Shown: one piece after another, positions 38,001 through 49,409 of the stretch
Numbering within the stretch: position 1 is the first letter of the stretch
How the letters are laid out: each line of letters begins with the position of its first letter
From: Silene latifolia
Taxonomy: Eukaryota > Streptophyta > Magnoliopsida > Caryophyllales > Caryophyllaceae
Reading direction: 5' to 3'
Assembly (NCBI RefSeq): GCF_048544455.1
Contig: NC_133526.1
Coordinates: forward strand, 6,960,001-7,024,000
DNA length: 64,000 bases
Program-made: the position numbers and the translations under genes
Notes under the pieces: generated by a model
Database searches by the model: none
What the model saw: the letters and a program-made list of their open reading frames with translations, nothing else
What the model was told of the DNA's origin: nothing

Positions 38001-40870
38001 TTGTATAGTCATTGTTCCTTTGTTTTGATTGATTATATGATACAGGTTGCAGTACCACTTGGAAATCATAAAAATCTCCCCGTATCAGTATCACTTATAG
38101 CAGGACCCGGTTGTGATCGGTTTTTGCTGGACACTTTGAAAAATATGTATTCATCTCTCCAGGAGCAGGGAGATGTTGTTTCGGTGTCAAACTCTACATC
38201 TAATGTGATCAGTAAGGAAACTTCTGCCGACATTGCTAAAGAAAAGGTCAATCACTTGTCTATTAACTTATCTCGAGGTTTATGTTTTGACTCAAACAAA
38301 AATTATGTTAGTTTCAAATTTCAATAGAAATAGGTGGAGAGATTGGATGGAGTACAGTCGGTGCACCTATTACATTATTAGGTCAGTTGAATGTTCATAC
38401 CACTGTTGTGCATTTGGTTGGGGGAGGAGGTTGGAGTTCGTAGAATACTACCTAACGAGTTCGAATATAAAGAACTCGGGTAACTAGTTTGTAAACAATC
38501 TCCATTCCTATACGGGTGATCCGTTTTGAGGTTCAGCTGACTGGATCCCGAACCATGCAATCATGCTTCGTAGTACATTGTCTACTAGTGCTATCATGAG
38601 GTACCCAGTTTCTGAAATCTATAACCAAACAATCTCTTGTTGCAAGTTAAAGTGAATACCTATAGCAGTAAACACTTGGCTATGTACATGGATTATTTCA
38701 GACTCACAGTAAGAAAGGATGTTGTCGGGGAGTGGATGTAGCTTGCGGGAGAAGCACTATAGGATCTTTTCGTACTTTAATCTCACCTCTTTTTGACTGG
38801 TTCTACAGGGCAATCAAGCATTTAAAGAGAAGCAATGGCCAAAAGCTATAAGTTTTTACACTGAAGCTATCAAGCTTAATGGAAATAATGCAACCTACTA
38901 TAGCAATAGGGCAGCCGTATATCTGGAACTTAACAGGTACTATTTTTTATTGGGTGCCTGCTAGTATGGATATTGTATTATGTCTTCTAAGGTACTGAAA
39001 ATAGAGTTCTAAATGTCACCACAAGATAAAGAGGTAAACTATTATAGTTTTTTTCTGAAAATTCATGCGGTGCCCACAAGGTTGTGTGAATTCCAACATA
39101 TGTCAGTGGCCCAATTATACAATTTCTAGGTTTGCAAGTACTACTTGGTATTTCAAACTATGATTCACCCATACAATTTGCAGTCATGAAATTCTACCAC
39201 AAGAATTAAGGAGGAACAAAAAGATGTGCGGGATAATAAAAGTGGGATAAGATGTGAGCTTAAATCACACTAGCTAAAAATAGTTAACAAAAAGAGAGAG
39301 ATTGAAAGTAGGAAGTTTAAAGATAGTCAACTTAAAACGGAAGCAAGAAATCTAAAATTATTTATGAAATGTAATGATTTTTACTTGAATACTACGAACC
39401 AGTTGGTTGTGAGATGTAATACCATACTGGTAAATAAAACCATCTCGTATTTATATTGTTTTTTTTAAAGAAATATTCATATTGATTTTGCTAAGCTGTC
39501 TGCTAAATGTGTGCTCTATTGCCAGCTTTGTCCAAGCTGAGGATGATTGCACCAAGGCCATAAACCTTGATAAGAAGGTATGCCAAATGCCATTCTCTTA
39601 CTTATGCGACTGATTACTTCACTTAAAATATGATGCATAATCATTTATGTTAATGGTCGAGGGCAATCATATTTTTGAATCATGTATGTTACTATCTGTT
39701 ACTCACGGCTCTGGATATTTGGCTTGTAAGTACCGGGAAACAAGAGGTGAATTGTGTTTGATTTCCATTGATAACATGCTCGTTTAAACAATATCAGAGC
39801 TATAAAACAATGAATCCATTAATACATATCACACATCACCGTTTGAAAGCTGTAAGCCTGTAACCTAGAATAAACTAGAAGAGATGCGGAAAGAGGATTA
39901 TTTTGTCTATTATATTTGTTAGGGAAACATTTATGGACTACCTATATCGTTTTTTATATTCTCAGTTCTCAAACTACATGGCTGAAGAAAAAACATTTTT
40001 TTCTGAAGTAGGTCGATATTTATGAATCTTTGCGGGTTAGGATTTATTGGGATAAACGTAGAATGTCATCTGGCTTGTGAAATTAGCGTGGCTAATGACT
40101 TTAGGGTTATAAACGTCTCATAGATGAAAGAACTCAAAAGTTGGAACTTTTTGAACTCCACTTCTTTCTTGTTGCAAAGGATCTATCATAACTTTGGGCT
40201 AAACTATCTTTGGATTTTCATATGAAAACTATTGTCTACAAAATTGCAGATGCTTCTTTGTCTGAACGATGGAGAGTTTTACCGTTTCTTTCCTGTTCAT
40301 AAAGCTAATTGTGAAATTATGATTCCTGGTCACAAAAGTCAGCATTGCTTTAAGCACAAGTTAATTTCTAGCACAGCATACTAAAGAGGTGTTGCACTCT
40401 TATGCTCATTATTTTTGGATTTGTACAGAATGTGAAAGCATATTTACGTAGAGGAACAGCTAGAGAGATGCTTGGTTACTACAAAGAGGCCATTGAAGGT
40501 TTGTCACTCTGCTTTCCCCTACACTCCACACCTTTTTTATACTATCTACTTACAACCCTTCGTTTGTGTGATCGCCTTAAGTAAATTTTATACATAAATT
40601 TGGTAAGATGTGTATGATAAAATGAAATGTTGAACACAGTAACACAACAGTACTTGAATTAGATGGGATGAGTATGTTACGATCTTGAAAATCCACAATG
40701 TGTATGACAGAGAGGTTTATCATGCTCGGTATTGTAAAATCTGATTCAAGTGACATGGCTAATTAACGATAATGTTGTATATTGCAGATTTCAGATATGC
40801 ACTTGTGCTTGAACCAACAAATAAAAGAGCCGCCGTTACAGTAGAGAGGCTGAAGAATTTGTTCCAGTAG
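29007..40870 (+). CDS. TOC64: OEP64/TOC64: amidase-like TPR protein of the outer envelope
   Basis: Thirteen exons: 29007-29209, 31669-31821, 32536-32660, 33806-33931, 34954-35136, 36122-36257, 37079-37235, 37787-37921, 38046-38246, 38809-38936, 39526-39577, 40429-40498 and 40788-40870. All have GT/AG introns and consistent phases, giving 583 aa (Arabidopsis Toc64-III is of similar length). TOC64 docks Hsp90-bound preproteins at the chloroplast outer envelope. Residues 8-23 are the membrane anchor. Residues about 60-440 form the amidase-like domain, and 470-583 three TPRs of the carboxylate-clamp type (GNQAF, YYSNRA, KAYLRRG). The amidase centre is dead, as known for this family. The lysine position reads Ser66 (FAVSDLF), and the nucleophile motif reads GVDTIGGVR with Gly167 in place of Ser. 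TPR2 carries AAVYLELN, where both downstream copies have AAAYLELG. The last exons are duplicated twice downstream. Confidence 0.94.
29452..29775. mobile_element. Tourist/PIF-Harbinger MITE in TOC64 intron 1
   Basis: Perfect terminal inverted repeats GAGCATCTCCAATGG and CCATTGGAGATGCTC are flanked by the 3-bp duplication TAA (29449-29451, 29776-29778). 324 bp, non-coding, with AGCTACA words inside. The TAA target and the GAGCATCTCCA end are diagnostic of Tourist elements. Confidence 0.9.
33409..33668 (+). mobile_element. SINE with TTG-repeat tail in TOC64 intron 3
   Basis: A 15-bp target duplication GTCTTGTTACTTTTT (33394-33408 and 33669-33683) encloses about 260 bp. The 3' part contains AAGGGTAAGGCTGCGTACAT and GGCACTGGGGTAATG and ends in (TTG)n, the signature 3' end of the Au/TS class of plant SINEs. 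Plus orientation. No effect on the flanking exons is visible. Confidence 0.8.
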
Positions 40871-43325
40871 CTCCTCTGCACGGCTGCGAATAATATTAAT
40901 GATGCCTCGACGATCTTAAAGCATCTGAAATCAGTCTTTTCGGGAGCCTCTCATTCGGATGTGGACTCCTCTTTTGACCCAGGTACACATGGACAGTATT
41001 CAAGCCTGCAACCTACGATTTTGAGTAGCAGTTCTGTTTTAGTTGATTATATTGAGCTTCTCTCTACCTATATACAATAGCTAGGTAGCATTTCAATTTA
41101 AAAGTATCATCGAACATTTAGCCCATCTCTCCAGGATATATTTGTAAAATAATAATTTCCGTGAATTGATCGATCATAGTTCATTCTCCCACCTCTTAGG
41201 GTAGTTTTATGTCTCAAGTTTTCCCACAACCATGCATATTATTTTTTTCCCTGTTATATGGGAATAATAATATAGTCATAATTCAGCTCCCATTTATGTT
41301 ATTATTGCTTCACACTTCTGTTTTCAATTGTCAATGTTGTGAAGTCTTCAATTCTTTGGTATTATCAACTGATGTGCCATTCCATTCAGGCCCCTTTCCA
41401 CTCGCTATCGACTTTATGAGGGTTAGGTTGATCCTAATGAGTGGTGACGGGTGACTATAGCAATATAATGTTGTGGTGACTGAAATTTTTTGTTTTGCGG
41501 TTTTCCTGTTATTCTCTTATGAGATGGCAATTTTGAGTGTCGGGTCGGCCTTTTCGAATGGTTATTTGGACCAAGTCAGTTTTGTCTTGTCTACACTCGG
41601 ACAACTTATGTACTCAATATTATCATCATGTGTAAACAAACATGTGTAAATTGTCATCATAATTGTTTGATGTAATAGGAGTACTAAATACCCACTTTTA
41701 TAATTGTGGGTTAAGTTTTATATAAATGCTTAAAAAGATTGATGGTAACTCTCTAAGACCCTAAAAGTGTATATTATACTGTAATTACTTTAAGTTTTAC
41801 TGTCGTAAAAACTAACACGATAGTCTGTACAAAAATCATACAATTGACAATTCGACATGAATTATGTGAACTAACTCTTAGCCCTATACCAGAGGAACGA
41901 CCCGATGGAGTAGTGAGCTGGTCTATGTTGCTGCCACTTTCCCAACCTAACACAACACAACGACCTTTCTATCCAACCTAAACCAAACCATTCTATAAGG
42001 TTCCGGCTTCACGTACAACATTCACTTCGACCTAACCCAACATGACTCAATCCACCTTAAACATAACTTACTCAAGGGAGCTTTTTGTAACGACCATTAT
42101 ATCTAGAACGGGCAAAAGCTCATCCGGCTTGAACCCAACCTAATAAAACCCAAAAATTGGGTGAACCGAAATTGATCCGAGTATCTGACCTAAGGTAAAC
42201 TGATAATGCTAGAAGCTTTATTTGTTCCAACTCGAACATAACCAACCTGACTCGATCCAATAACTCAACCCGATGACTCGATAACAAGTTAGCTTAACAA
42301 TAATGCAAATAAGACCATATTAATATTTCTATCTCAAATGTTTTCACTTAAATACTCCCTCTCCTATTCACTCATTTCTTCCCTTCCATTTTGCACAAGA
42401 AATAAAAAAATGATTGTAGACCACACAAAACACTCTACCTCACATACAATTGATTCCACACAAAACCTTCCAGAAAAGGAAAGAGGGAAGAAAATCCGAC
42501 TATCATGGAAACGAAAAGAGGAGGAAATGAGTGAATAGGAGGAAGTATAAAACTAACACACACATACTGTTTTAACATGAAATCACCCATCTAATTAATT
42601 ACATAAGATATAACTTGAGAGTTGTTCATGGGTCGTTCCGTCTATTGAATCTGGCCCACCCCACACGCAAAATAAGCAGGTACTTACAAGGCGTTATAAG
42701 ATGCAAAGGCTCAGCCCACTAACCCGCTTGTCCGTGGGACAAAAAATTAACGTGAGTCCGACCAGAGCCTAGATTTGATCACCTCTAAACAAGACCCGAT
42801 ACTGACCCAAGCCAAATTCAACTCGACTTGTCACCGATGATAACCCTACATGAATCAACCAACCCAAACTTATCGGTGACCAGACTCAATATAACCCGTT
42901 TCAATAACCAACCAGAGTAACCCGATTCCCATCTTTCCTTTATAACCTATCTACATAGCCAACTAGTCACCTAACCAAGCCAAATTCAGATATTTACCCT
43001 CCAACCCCTCCCAATTGTTTCAAGTAGAGCTGATCATTTCCGGGCCAACCCGTCCAGCCCGACCCGTCCAGTCCGCTATTGAAGCGGGCTTGGACTCGTA
43101 AAATATTTTAAAAAATGGTTAACGGACAAGTTCAAGTTGACCCGCTATTTTAACGGACAGGTACGGACTAAATAAATTTGTCCATGGACAGCCCGTCAAG
43201 CCCGTTTATACACTACATCAATATAATATACGTATTAATAACACTAAAAAAAAGTCAAAACCCTTCAAGTATCTTTCATTCTTCATAGTTCATACGACTC
43301 AACTGCCCAACACCTTCATTTTCTC
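38132..43325 (+). repeat. Duplicated segment, copy 1 (parental TOC64 3' half and flank)
   Basis: From CACTTTGAAAAATATG inside TOC64 exon 9, this segment is repeated at 46668 and 52883 with nearly identical introns and exons. Similarity between copies 1 and 2 runs on past the stop codon through the 3' flank, a Stowaway MITE and a GACCC-rich tract to about 43325. Copy 1 then enters an insertion block, while copy 2 goes straight into the captured 5' block. Confidence 0.9.
42355..42545. mobile_element. Stowaway MITE in TOC64 3' flank (duplicated)
   Basis: The ends CTCCCTCTCCTATTCACTCA and TGAGTGAATAGGAGGAAG are inverted, flanked by TA. The same insertion is at 51150-51340 in copy 2. In copy 3 the orthologous site (about 57195-57215) lacks it, so the insertion predates the copy 1/copy 2 split but not the origin of the copy 3 flank. 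Confidence 0.8.
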
Positions 43326-43359
43326 ATAAGCTTTTTCTTTAAGCTTATTTTCACCATTC

Positions 43360-43480
43360 GATTTGACTCAAATTTCTATTGATTCGATTGGCTTCGATTC
43401 GATTGATTCACTCCATTAAGTTCGATTCGATTCGATTCATTTATTCGATTCGATTCGGCTTTCAACTCAACTCTATTCAT
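43360..43480. repeat. (GATTC)n pentanucleotide repeat, left
   Basis: Irregular runs of TTCGATTCGATT with interruptions. The same pentamer fills 45590-45755 at the other side of the inserted block. Confidence 0.8.
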
Positions 43481-43520
43481 TGATTCACTCATTAAGTTCA
43501 CTCATTTCAAACTTTTAACC

Positions 43521-44117
43521 GATAGAATATTAGTATATAATGTGGTTTCTTGGGCCTCCAAACGGCAACCCACGTTGTCTAAGTCTAGTGCCGAAGCTGA
43601 ATATCGGGGGGTTGCTAATGTGGTTTCGGAATCATGCTGGTTGAGGAATTTGTTAGCCGAGCTACATGTTCCTATGCACAAAGCCACGCTTGTCTATTGT
43701 GATAATGTATCCGCCATTTACTTATCCGGTAATCCCGTCTAACATCAACGCACTAAACATATCGAAATGGACATCCATTTTGTGCGAGAAAAGGTAGAAC
43801 GAGGTGAAGTTCGTGTAAGACACATCCCTTCTTGCTATCAAATAGCGGATATTTTCACTAAAGGCCTACCGTTGATTCTCTTTGACGATTTTCGTGACAG
43901 TCTCAACGTTCGATTGCCTCCCGTTTCGACTGCGGGGGTATGATAGAATATTAGTATATAATGTAATTATTTACTTAATATTAGTTGCCTTATTATTTAG
44001 CAATTAGTTTGTAATTAGTGGTATTGCCTAGTTTATAGTATTCAGTTACCTTATTTGTAGGCTAACCTAATTGTATTTAACTGACAAGATTCATTGAATA
44101 CAATTCACCGATTAATC
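43521..44117 (+). mobile_element. Ty1/copia fossil: RNase H end and 3' LTR
   Basis: The translated remains show the copia RNase H signatures SKSSAEAEYR and ADIFTKGL, followed by a purine-rich tract. An LTR-like sequence then starts TGATAGAATATTAG at 43941 and ends near 44117. A short piece matching the LTR start also precedes the coding remnant at 43521, so most of the element is gone. It is broken and old. Plus orientation. Confidence 0.8.
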
Positions 44118-44159
44118 TCTTTCATTTACTCATCTTAAATTTAATAATTATTATTAATT

Positions 44160-44239
44160 TTTTTATCAATAATACTATTTTTTTAATATTATTATTCTTT
44201 ATTCTTTATTCTTTATTCTTTATTCTTTATTTTTTATTC

Positions 44240-44274
<35 letters not shown>

Positions 44275-44434
44275 TAATAATAATTTATTTATTATTATGA
44301 ATATTATTATTAAAATGAATAATAATGTTATTAATGTTAATTTTATTGTTGTTGTTGTTATTATTATTATTATTGGTATTATTATTATTGTTGTTGTTAA
44401 AATGAATAATAATGTTGTTAATGTTAATAGAATT

Positions 44435-44491
<57 letters not shown>

Positions 44492-44598
44492 GCTGCTGCT
44501 GCTGCTGCTACTGCTGCTGTTGTTGTTGTTGTTGTTGTTGCTGTTGTTGTTGTTGTTGGTATTATTATTGAAATTAATAACATTTTTTATAAATATTA
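44160..44598. repeat. Compound microsatellite (TATTC, ATT, TTG, TGC)
   Basis: TTTATTC repeats are followed by ATT repeats and then over 100 bases of TTG with an internal TGC run. Translation gives runs of Val, Leu, Ala or Thr, which are artefacts of the repeat. Such tracts are mutable in length. Confidence 0.9.
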
Positions 44599-44599
44599 T

Positions 44600-45164
44600 T
44601 GATGGGGCACGCTCGATCGACTTGACTCACTAGCCAATACGGGGTCATACAAGTCAACATATTTGCCACATGGTTACGGATTCGCTTGAATTGGTACCCT
44701 ACGAGTCACAAATCGTTAAAAGCGATTTCTATCAAGTTGATTACTGAAAATACATATCACATTTTCTATTCGCGAATCACGAATCGGTAAGGCGTATTCA
44801 TAACGAATCTGGTAACCATGCTTGCCAAGCCATCATTTGAGGCACACATAGAAACCTATAAATACCTCATTATTCACCAATCAATGGTAAAATACTTCTC
44901 ACCAACAACTTCCTCTCTCTAGAAGTAAGACTGCTCGAGCTACTATGAGAAGGCATGAAGACCTTAGCTTCAAGCAAGGTCCCGACTATCCACAGTACCG
45001 TAAGGCATTAGAGAAGGACCTCGTGCGAACTCTCCGAGGCCCTGTTTGTTACGCGTGCAAGATCCATCCAAGAGAGCAAGCATAGGCTGGGGGTGGCATT
45101 TGAGAGGAGCGCGTTGACCCGACCCGAATTCGAACAACGCTTACTTGAGTGTTTTTAGTCGAAA

Positions 45165-45198
<34 letters not shown>

Positions 45199-45416
45199 AC
45201 GAGGAGGTTGGATCCTCCCGGATCAGGACCCACCCCTGCTTTGGCGCCCGTCTGTGTGAGTTCTTTCCCATGCGGGGATTATTCCCTCTCCGGGCGTCAG
45301 GTCCCCAAGAAAGTGTTCATCTAGGGAATCGAACCCAGGACCTCGCAATTCCTCCTTAGAAGGCTTTGAGGTTACCCTGGAATTCCACTAGACTCACACA
45401 TCTTGGGTTCGAAACA
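44600..45416 (+). mobile_element. Solo LTR containing a SINE
   Basis: It starts TGATGGGGCA, the same ten bases as the solo LTR at 1354, and ends GAAACA, with ATTAT at 44595-44599 and 45417-45421. A TATA-like CCTATAAATACCTC is near 44860, again as in the first LTR. Without the SINE it is about 570 bp. The target repeat lies in AT-rich DNA, so the boundary is less certain than for the first LTR. No internal region adjoins it. Confidence 0.6.
45170..45408 (-). mobile_element. tRNA-derived SINE, minus strand, in solo LTR
   Basis: A poly(T) run (poly(A) on the minus strand) ends at 45197. The element is flanked by TCGAAACAATT at 45159-45169 and 45409-45419. On the minus strand the head carries a pol III A box-like TGTGAGTCTAGTGG and a B box GGGTTCGATTCCC about 65 bases further on, as in tRNA genes. 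The A-to-B distance, tail and target duplication together identify a SINE of about 239 bp. It postdates the LTR it interrupts. Confidence 0.85.
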
Positions 45417-45589
45417 ATTATTTTTACTACTATCATTATTAATATTGACATTAGTTTTTGTTATTGTTATTAAGAATATTATTAGTAAAAAAATTACTAT
45501 TTTTTCATTATTATAATTTACGATTATTCATATATAATATTATAATTTTTTTTCCTATAAATATTAATATTATTATTATGATTAAATCG

Positions 45590-45755
45590 ATTCGATTAAT
45601 TTCAATTCATTTTTATTGATTGATTCGGCTGTTTCAAATCTATTGATTCGATTCAACTCAGCTCCATTCGATTCGATTCATTTCGATTCTATTCGATTCG
45701 ATTCATTCGATTCGATTCGAATTCGATTCAATTCGATTCGATTCGATTCAATTTC
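45590..45755. repeat. (GATTC)n pentanucleotide repeat, right
   Basis: CGATTCGATTCGATTC runs with interruptions, matching the array at 43360-43480. Confidence 0.8.
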
Positions 45756-45783
45756 TAAAAAGCAGAAAGAACAGGGTCTTAAT

Positions 45784-46283
45784 CCCTAATTCCTTATTTC
45801 CTAAATTGTCAAACCCTTCCTTTTTCAACTTTTGGTTCATAAATTCAATTCCTAATCTATCTTTCAATTAATTATCCCAATCTTTCTTTAGATATAGTAT
45901 TGCATCTTGTCAAACTACATAGTTCGTCAGATCTATCAGGTATGTATTCTAATTTCTATGCATCAAATTAATTTTTATTTTTAGTTTTGTGATTCGATTT
46001 TACTGTGTGTTGTCTTAAATTCAATCAAAATTTGGAAATCAGATATAATTGTTGTCAAATACATGCGATGTGTATGGAATTTCTACTATTATATATAGAG
46101 TCATAATAATTAATAACAAAGGTAATAATTTGGGGGTTAACAATCTTAACATCGCTACTGCAAATGTTTACAGTGTTGTACTGTGTATATTTGTTTAGTT
46201 TTTGAAATATTGTTTTGTATTATACTATTATAATGTAATTCAATGTTGTTTATGTTTTTTTTATCCGTTGTCTCTGTTTGTAG
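45784..46283 (+). promoter_or_regulatory. Captured 5' region: probable untranslated exon and leader intron, unit 2
   Basis: A good donor (TATCAG|GTATGTATTC) at 45940 and an acceptor after a T-rich tract (TTTGTAG) ending at 46283 define a 344-bp intron just ahead of the ATG at 46288. The upstream pyrimidine-rich leader would then be the first exon, ending at 45939. The exact transcription start is unknown. The arrangement is that of a normal plant gene with a leader intron, not of random intergenic DNA. Confidence 0.5.
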
Positions 46284-46287
46284 TATA

Positions 46288-49200
46288 ATGGCGCCAGGGA
46301 ACGGGAAATCACCAATAGTAGTGGTGGATGAGGAAGAAGAACTTCCTGATAAATCGGTAAAAGCCACTTGCTATTATTGTTCTACAGTTTTAACCACTAA
46401 TAAAAACAGTTAGGAACTATTGCTTAGCTGGTACTGAAACTGGTAGTGGCACATTGTTGTCTATGAAAAATCCGTCTGTTAATTTAGAAGAGCTATATGC
46501 ATATATGTTGTAGCTGGTGCGCATCCTTTTACTACTTGTGAGGAACCCGGGTTCAAATACATGATTAGGACAATGTGTCCTCAGTTTAATATAATTGGCG
46601 GAACTATATACTACTCCCATCACTTACATTGTCACATGCTTTGTTCTACATTTACTTTACTGGACACTCACTTTGAAAAATATGTATTCATCTCTCCAGG
46701 AGCAGGGAGATGTTGTTTCGGTGTCAAACTCTACATCTAATGTGATCAGTAAAGAAACTTCTGCCGACATTGCTAAAGAAAAGGTCAATCACTTGTCTAT
46801 TAACTTATCTCGAGGTTTATGTTTTGACTCAAACATAAATTATGTTAGTTTCAAATTTCAATATAAATAGGTGGAGAGATTGGATGGAGTACAGTCGGTG
46901 CACCTATTACATTATTTGGTCAGTTGAATATTCATACCACTGTTGTGCGTTTGGTTGGGGGAAGAGGTTGGAGTTCGTAGAATACTACCTAACGAGTTCG
47001 AATATAAAGAACTCGGGTAACTAGTTTGTAAACAATCTCCATCCCTATACGGGTGATCCGTTTTGAGGATCAGCTGACTGGATCCCGAACCACGCAATCG
47101 TGCTTCGTAGTACATTGTCTACTTGTGCTATCATGAGGTACCCAGTTTCTGAACTCTATAACCAAACAATATCTTGTTGCAAGTTAAAGTGAATACCTAT
47201 AGCAGTAAACACTTGGATATGTACATGGGTTATTTCAAATTCACAGTCAGAAAGGATGTTGTCGGGCAGTGGATGTAGCTTGCGGGAGAAGCACTATAGG
47301 ATCTTTTCGTACTTTAATCTCACCTCTTTTTGACTGGTTCTACAGGGCAATCAAGCATTTGAAGATAAGCAATGGCCGAAAGCAATAAGTTTTTACACTG
47401 AAGCTATCAAGCTTAATGGAAATAATGCGACCTACTATAGCAATAGGGCAGCCGCATATCTGGAACTTGGCAGGTACTATTTTTTATTGGGTGCCTGCTA
47501 GTATGGATATTGTATTATGTCTTCTAAGGTACTGAAAATAGAGTTCTAAATGTCACCACAAGATAAAGAGGTAAACTATTATAGTTTTTTTTCTGAAAAT
47601 TCATGCGGTGCCCACAAGGTTGTGTGAATTCCAACATATGTCAGTGGCCCAATTATACAATTTCTAGGTTTGCAAGTACTACTTGGTATTTCAAACTATG
47701 ATTCACCCATACAATTTGCAGTCATGAAATTCTACCACAAGAATTAAGGAGGAACAAAAAGATGTGCGGGATAATAAAAGTGGGATAAGATGTGAGCTTA
47801 AATCACACTAGCTAAAAATAGTTAACAAAAAGAGAGAGATTGAAAGTAGGAAGTTTAAAGATAGTAAACTTAAAACGGAAGCAAGAAATCTAAAATTATT
47901 TATGAAATGTAATGATTTTTACTTGAATACTACGAACCAGTTGGTTGTGAGATGTAATACCATACTGGTAAATAAGACCATCTCGTATTTATATTGTTTT
48001 TTTTAAAGAAATATTCATATTGATTTTGCTAAGCTGTCTGCTAAATGTGTGCTCTATTGCCAGCTTTGTCCAAGCTGAGGATGATTGCACCAAGGCCATA
48101 AACCTTGATAAGAAGGTATGCCAAATGCCATTCTCTTACTTATGCGACTGATTACTTCACTTAAAATATGATGCATAATGATTTATGTTAATGGTCGAGG
48201 GCAATCATATTTTTGAATCATGTATGTTACTATCTGTTACTCACGGTTCTGGATATTTGGCTTGTAAGTACCGGGAAACAAGAGGTGAATTGTGTTTGAT
48301 TTCCATTGATAACATGCTCGTTTAAACAATATCAGAGCTATAAAACAATGAATCCATTAATACTTATCACACATCACCGTTTGAAAGCTGTAAGCCTGTA
48401 ACCTAGAATAAACTAGAAGAGATGCGGAAAGAGGATTATTTTGTCTATTATATTTGTTAGGGAAACATTTATGGACTACCTATATCGTTTTTTATCTTCT
48501 CAGTTCTCAAACTACATGGCTGAAGAAAAAACATTTTTTTCTGAAGTAGGTCGATATTTATGAATCTTTGCGGGTTAGGATTTATTGGGATAAACGTAGA
48601 ATGTCATCTGGCTTGTGAAATTAGCGTGGCTAATGACTTTAGGGTTATAAACGTCTCATAGATGAAAGAACTCAAAAAGTTGGAACTTTTTGAACTCCAC
48701 TTCTTTCTTGTTGCAAAGGATCTATCATAACTTTGGGCTAAACTATCTTTGGATTTTCATATGAAAACTATTGTCTACAAAATTGCAGATGCTTCTTTGT
48801 CTGAACGATGGAGAATTTCACCGTTTCTTTCCTGTTCATAAAGCTAATTGTGAAATTATGATTCCTGGTCACAAAAGTCAGCATTGCTTTAAGCACAAGT
48901 TAATTTCTAGCACAGCATACTAAAGAGGTGTTGCACTCTTATGCTCATTATTTTTGGATTTGTACAGAATGTGAAAGCATATTTACGTAGAGGAACAGCT
49001 AGAGAGATGCTTGGTTACTACAAAGAGGCCATTGAAGGTTTGTCACTCTGCTTTCCCCTACACTCCACACCTTTTTTATACTATCTACTTGCAACCCTTC
49101 GTTTGTGTGATCGCCTTAAGTAAATTTTATACATAAATTTGGTAAGATGTGTATAATAAAATGAAATGTTGAACACAGTAACACAACAGTACTTGAATTA

Positions 49201-49409
49201 GATGGGATGAGTATGTTACGATCTAGAAAATCCACAATGTGTATGACAGAGAGGTTTATCATGCTCGGTATTGTAAAATCTAATTCAAGTGACATGGCTA
49301 ATTAACGATAATGTTGTATATTGCAGATTTCAGATATGCACTTGTGCTTGAACCAACAAATAAAAGAGCCGCCGTTACAGTAGAGAGGCTGAAGAATTTG
49401 TTCCAGTAG
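46288..49409 (+). CDS. Chimeric TPR gene candidate, unit 2 (captured exon + TOC64 exons 10-13)
   Basis: The captured coding exon 46288-46356 reads MAPGNGKSPIVVVDEEEE and ends after codon 23 at a GTAAAAG donor, phase 0. TOC64-derived exons follow at 47346-47473, 48064-48115, 48968-49037 and 49327-49409. Each has the same length, splice sites and phase as in the parent and ends at the same TAG. The exon 9 remnant can be used from a cryptic acceptor CTCTCCAG (exon 46700-46783, 28 codons, phase 0) or skipped, giving 161 or 133 aa. All three TPRs and the clamp residues (GNQAF, YYSNRAAAYLELG, KAYLRRG) are kept. The product would lack the membrane anchor and amidase domain and would be a soluble Hsp70/Hsp90-tail binder. 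An alternative start is the Met in exon 9 (MYSSLQEQG). Transcription is unproven, and a pseudogene is the alternative. I do not recognise the donor gene of the first exon. Confidence 0.5.
46607..46654 (+). repeat. 48-bp block shared with the GPI-gene intron
   Basis: Forty-eight bases beginning TATACTACTCCCATCACTTA are identical to 59376-59423 and 52822-52869. The block sits at the 3' edge of the captured segment, about 15 bases before the junction with TOC64 exon 9. Confidence 0.85.

Larger units (their letters stand above)
43326..45776. other. Block of repeats present only after copy 1
   Basis: The corresponding junction in copy 2 (about 52011-52013) is continuous, so 2.45 kb was inserted here or lost there. 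The block is bounded by GATTC pentanucleotide repeats at both ends. It contains a copia fossil, long TTG/ATT microsatellites and a solo LTR carrying a SINE. No host gene is seen. Confidence 0.7.

Noticed and set aside
44227-44633. Open frames of Val, Leu, Thr or Ala runs
   Set aside because: They are read-through of TTG/ATT/TGC microsatellite in all frames, not genes.
46417-46623. Minus-strand frame of 68 codons in the captured block, repeated in unit 3
   Set aside because: It is present in both units only because the block is duplicated. There is no start context or family likeness, and it overlaps a SINE-like GGGTTCAAATAC word.
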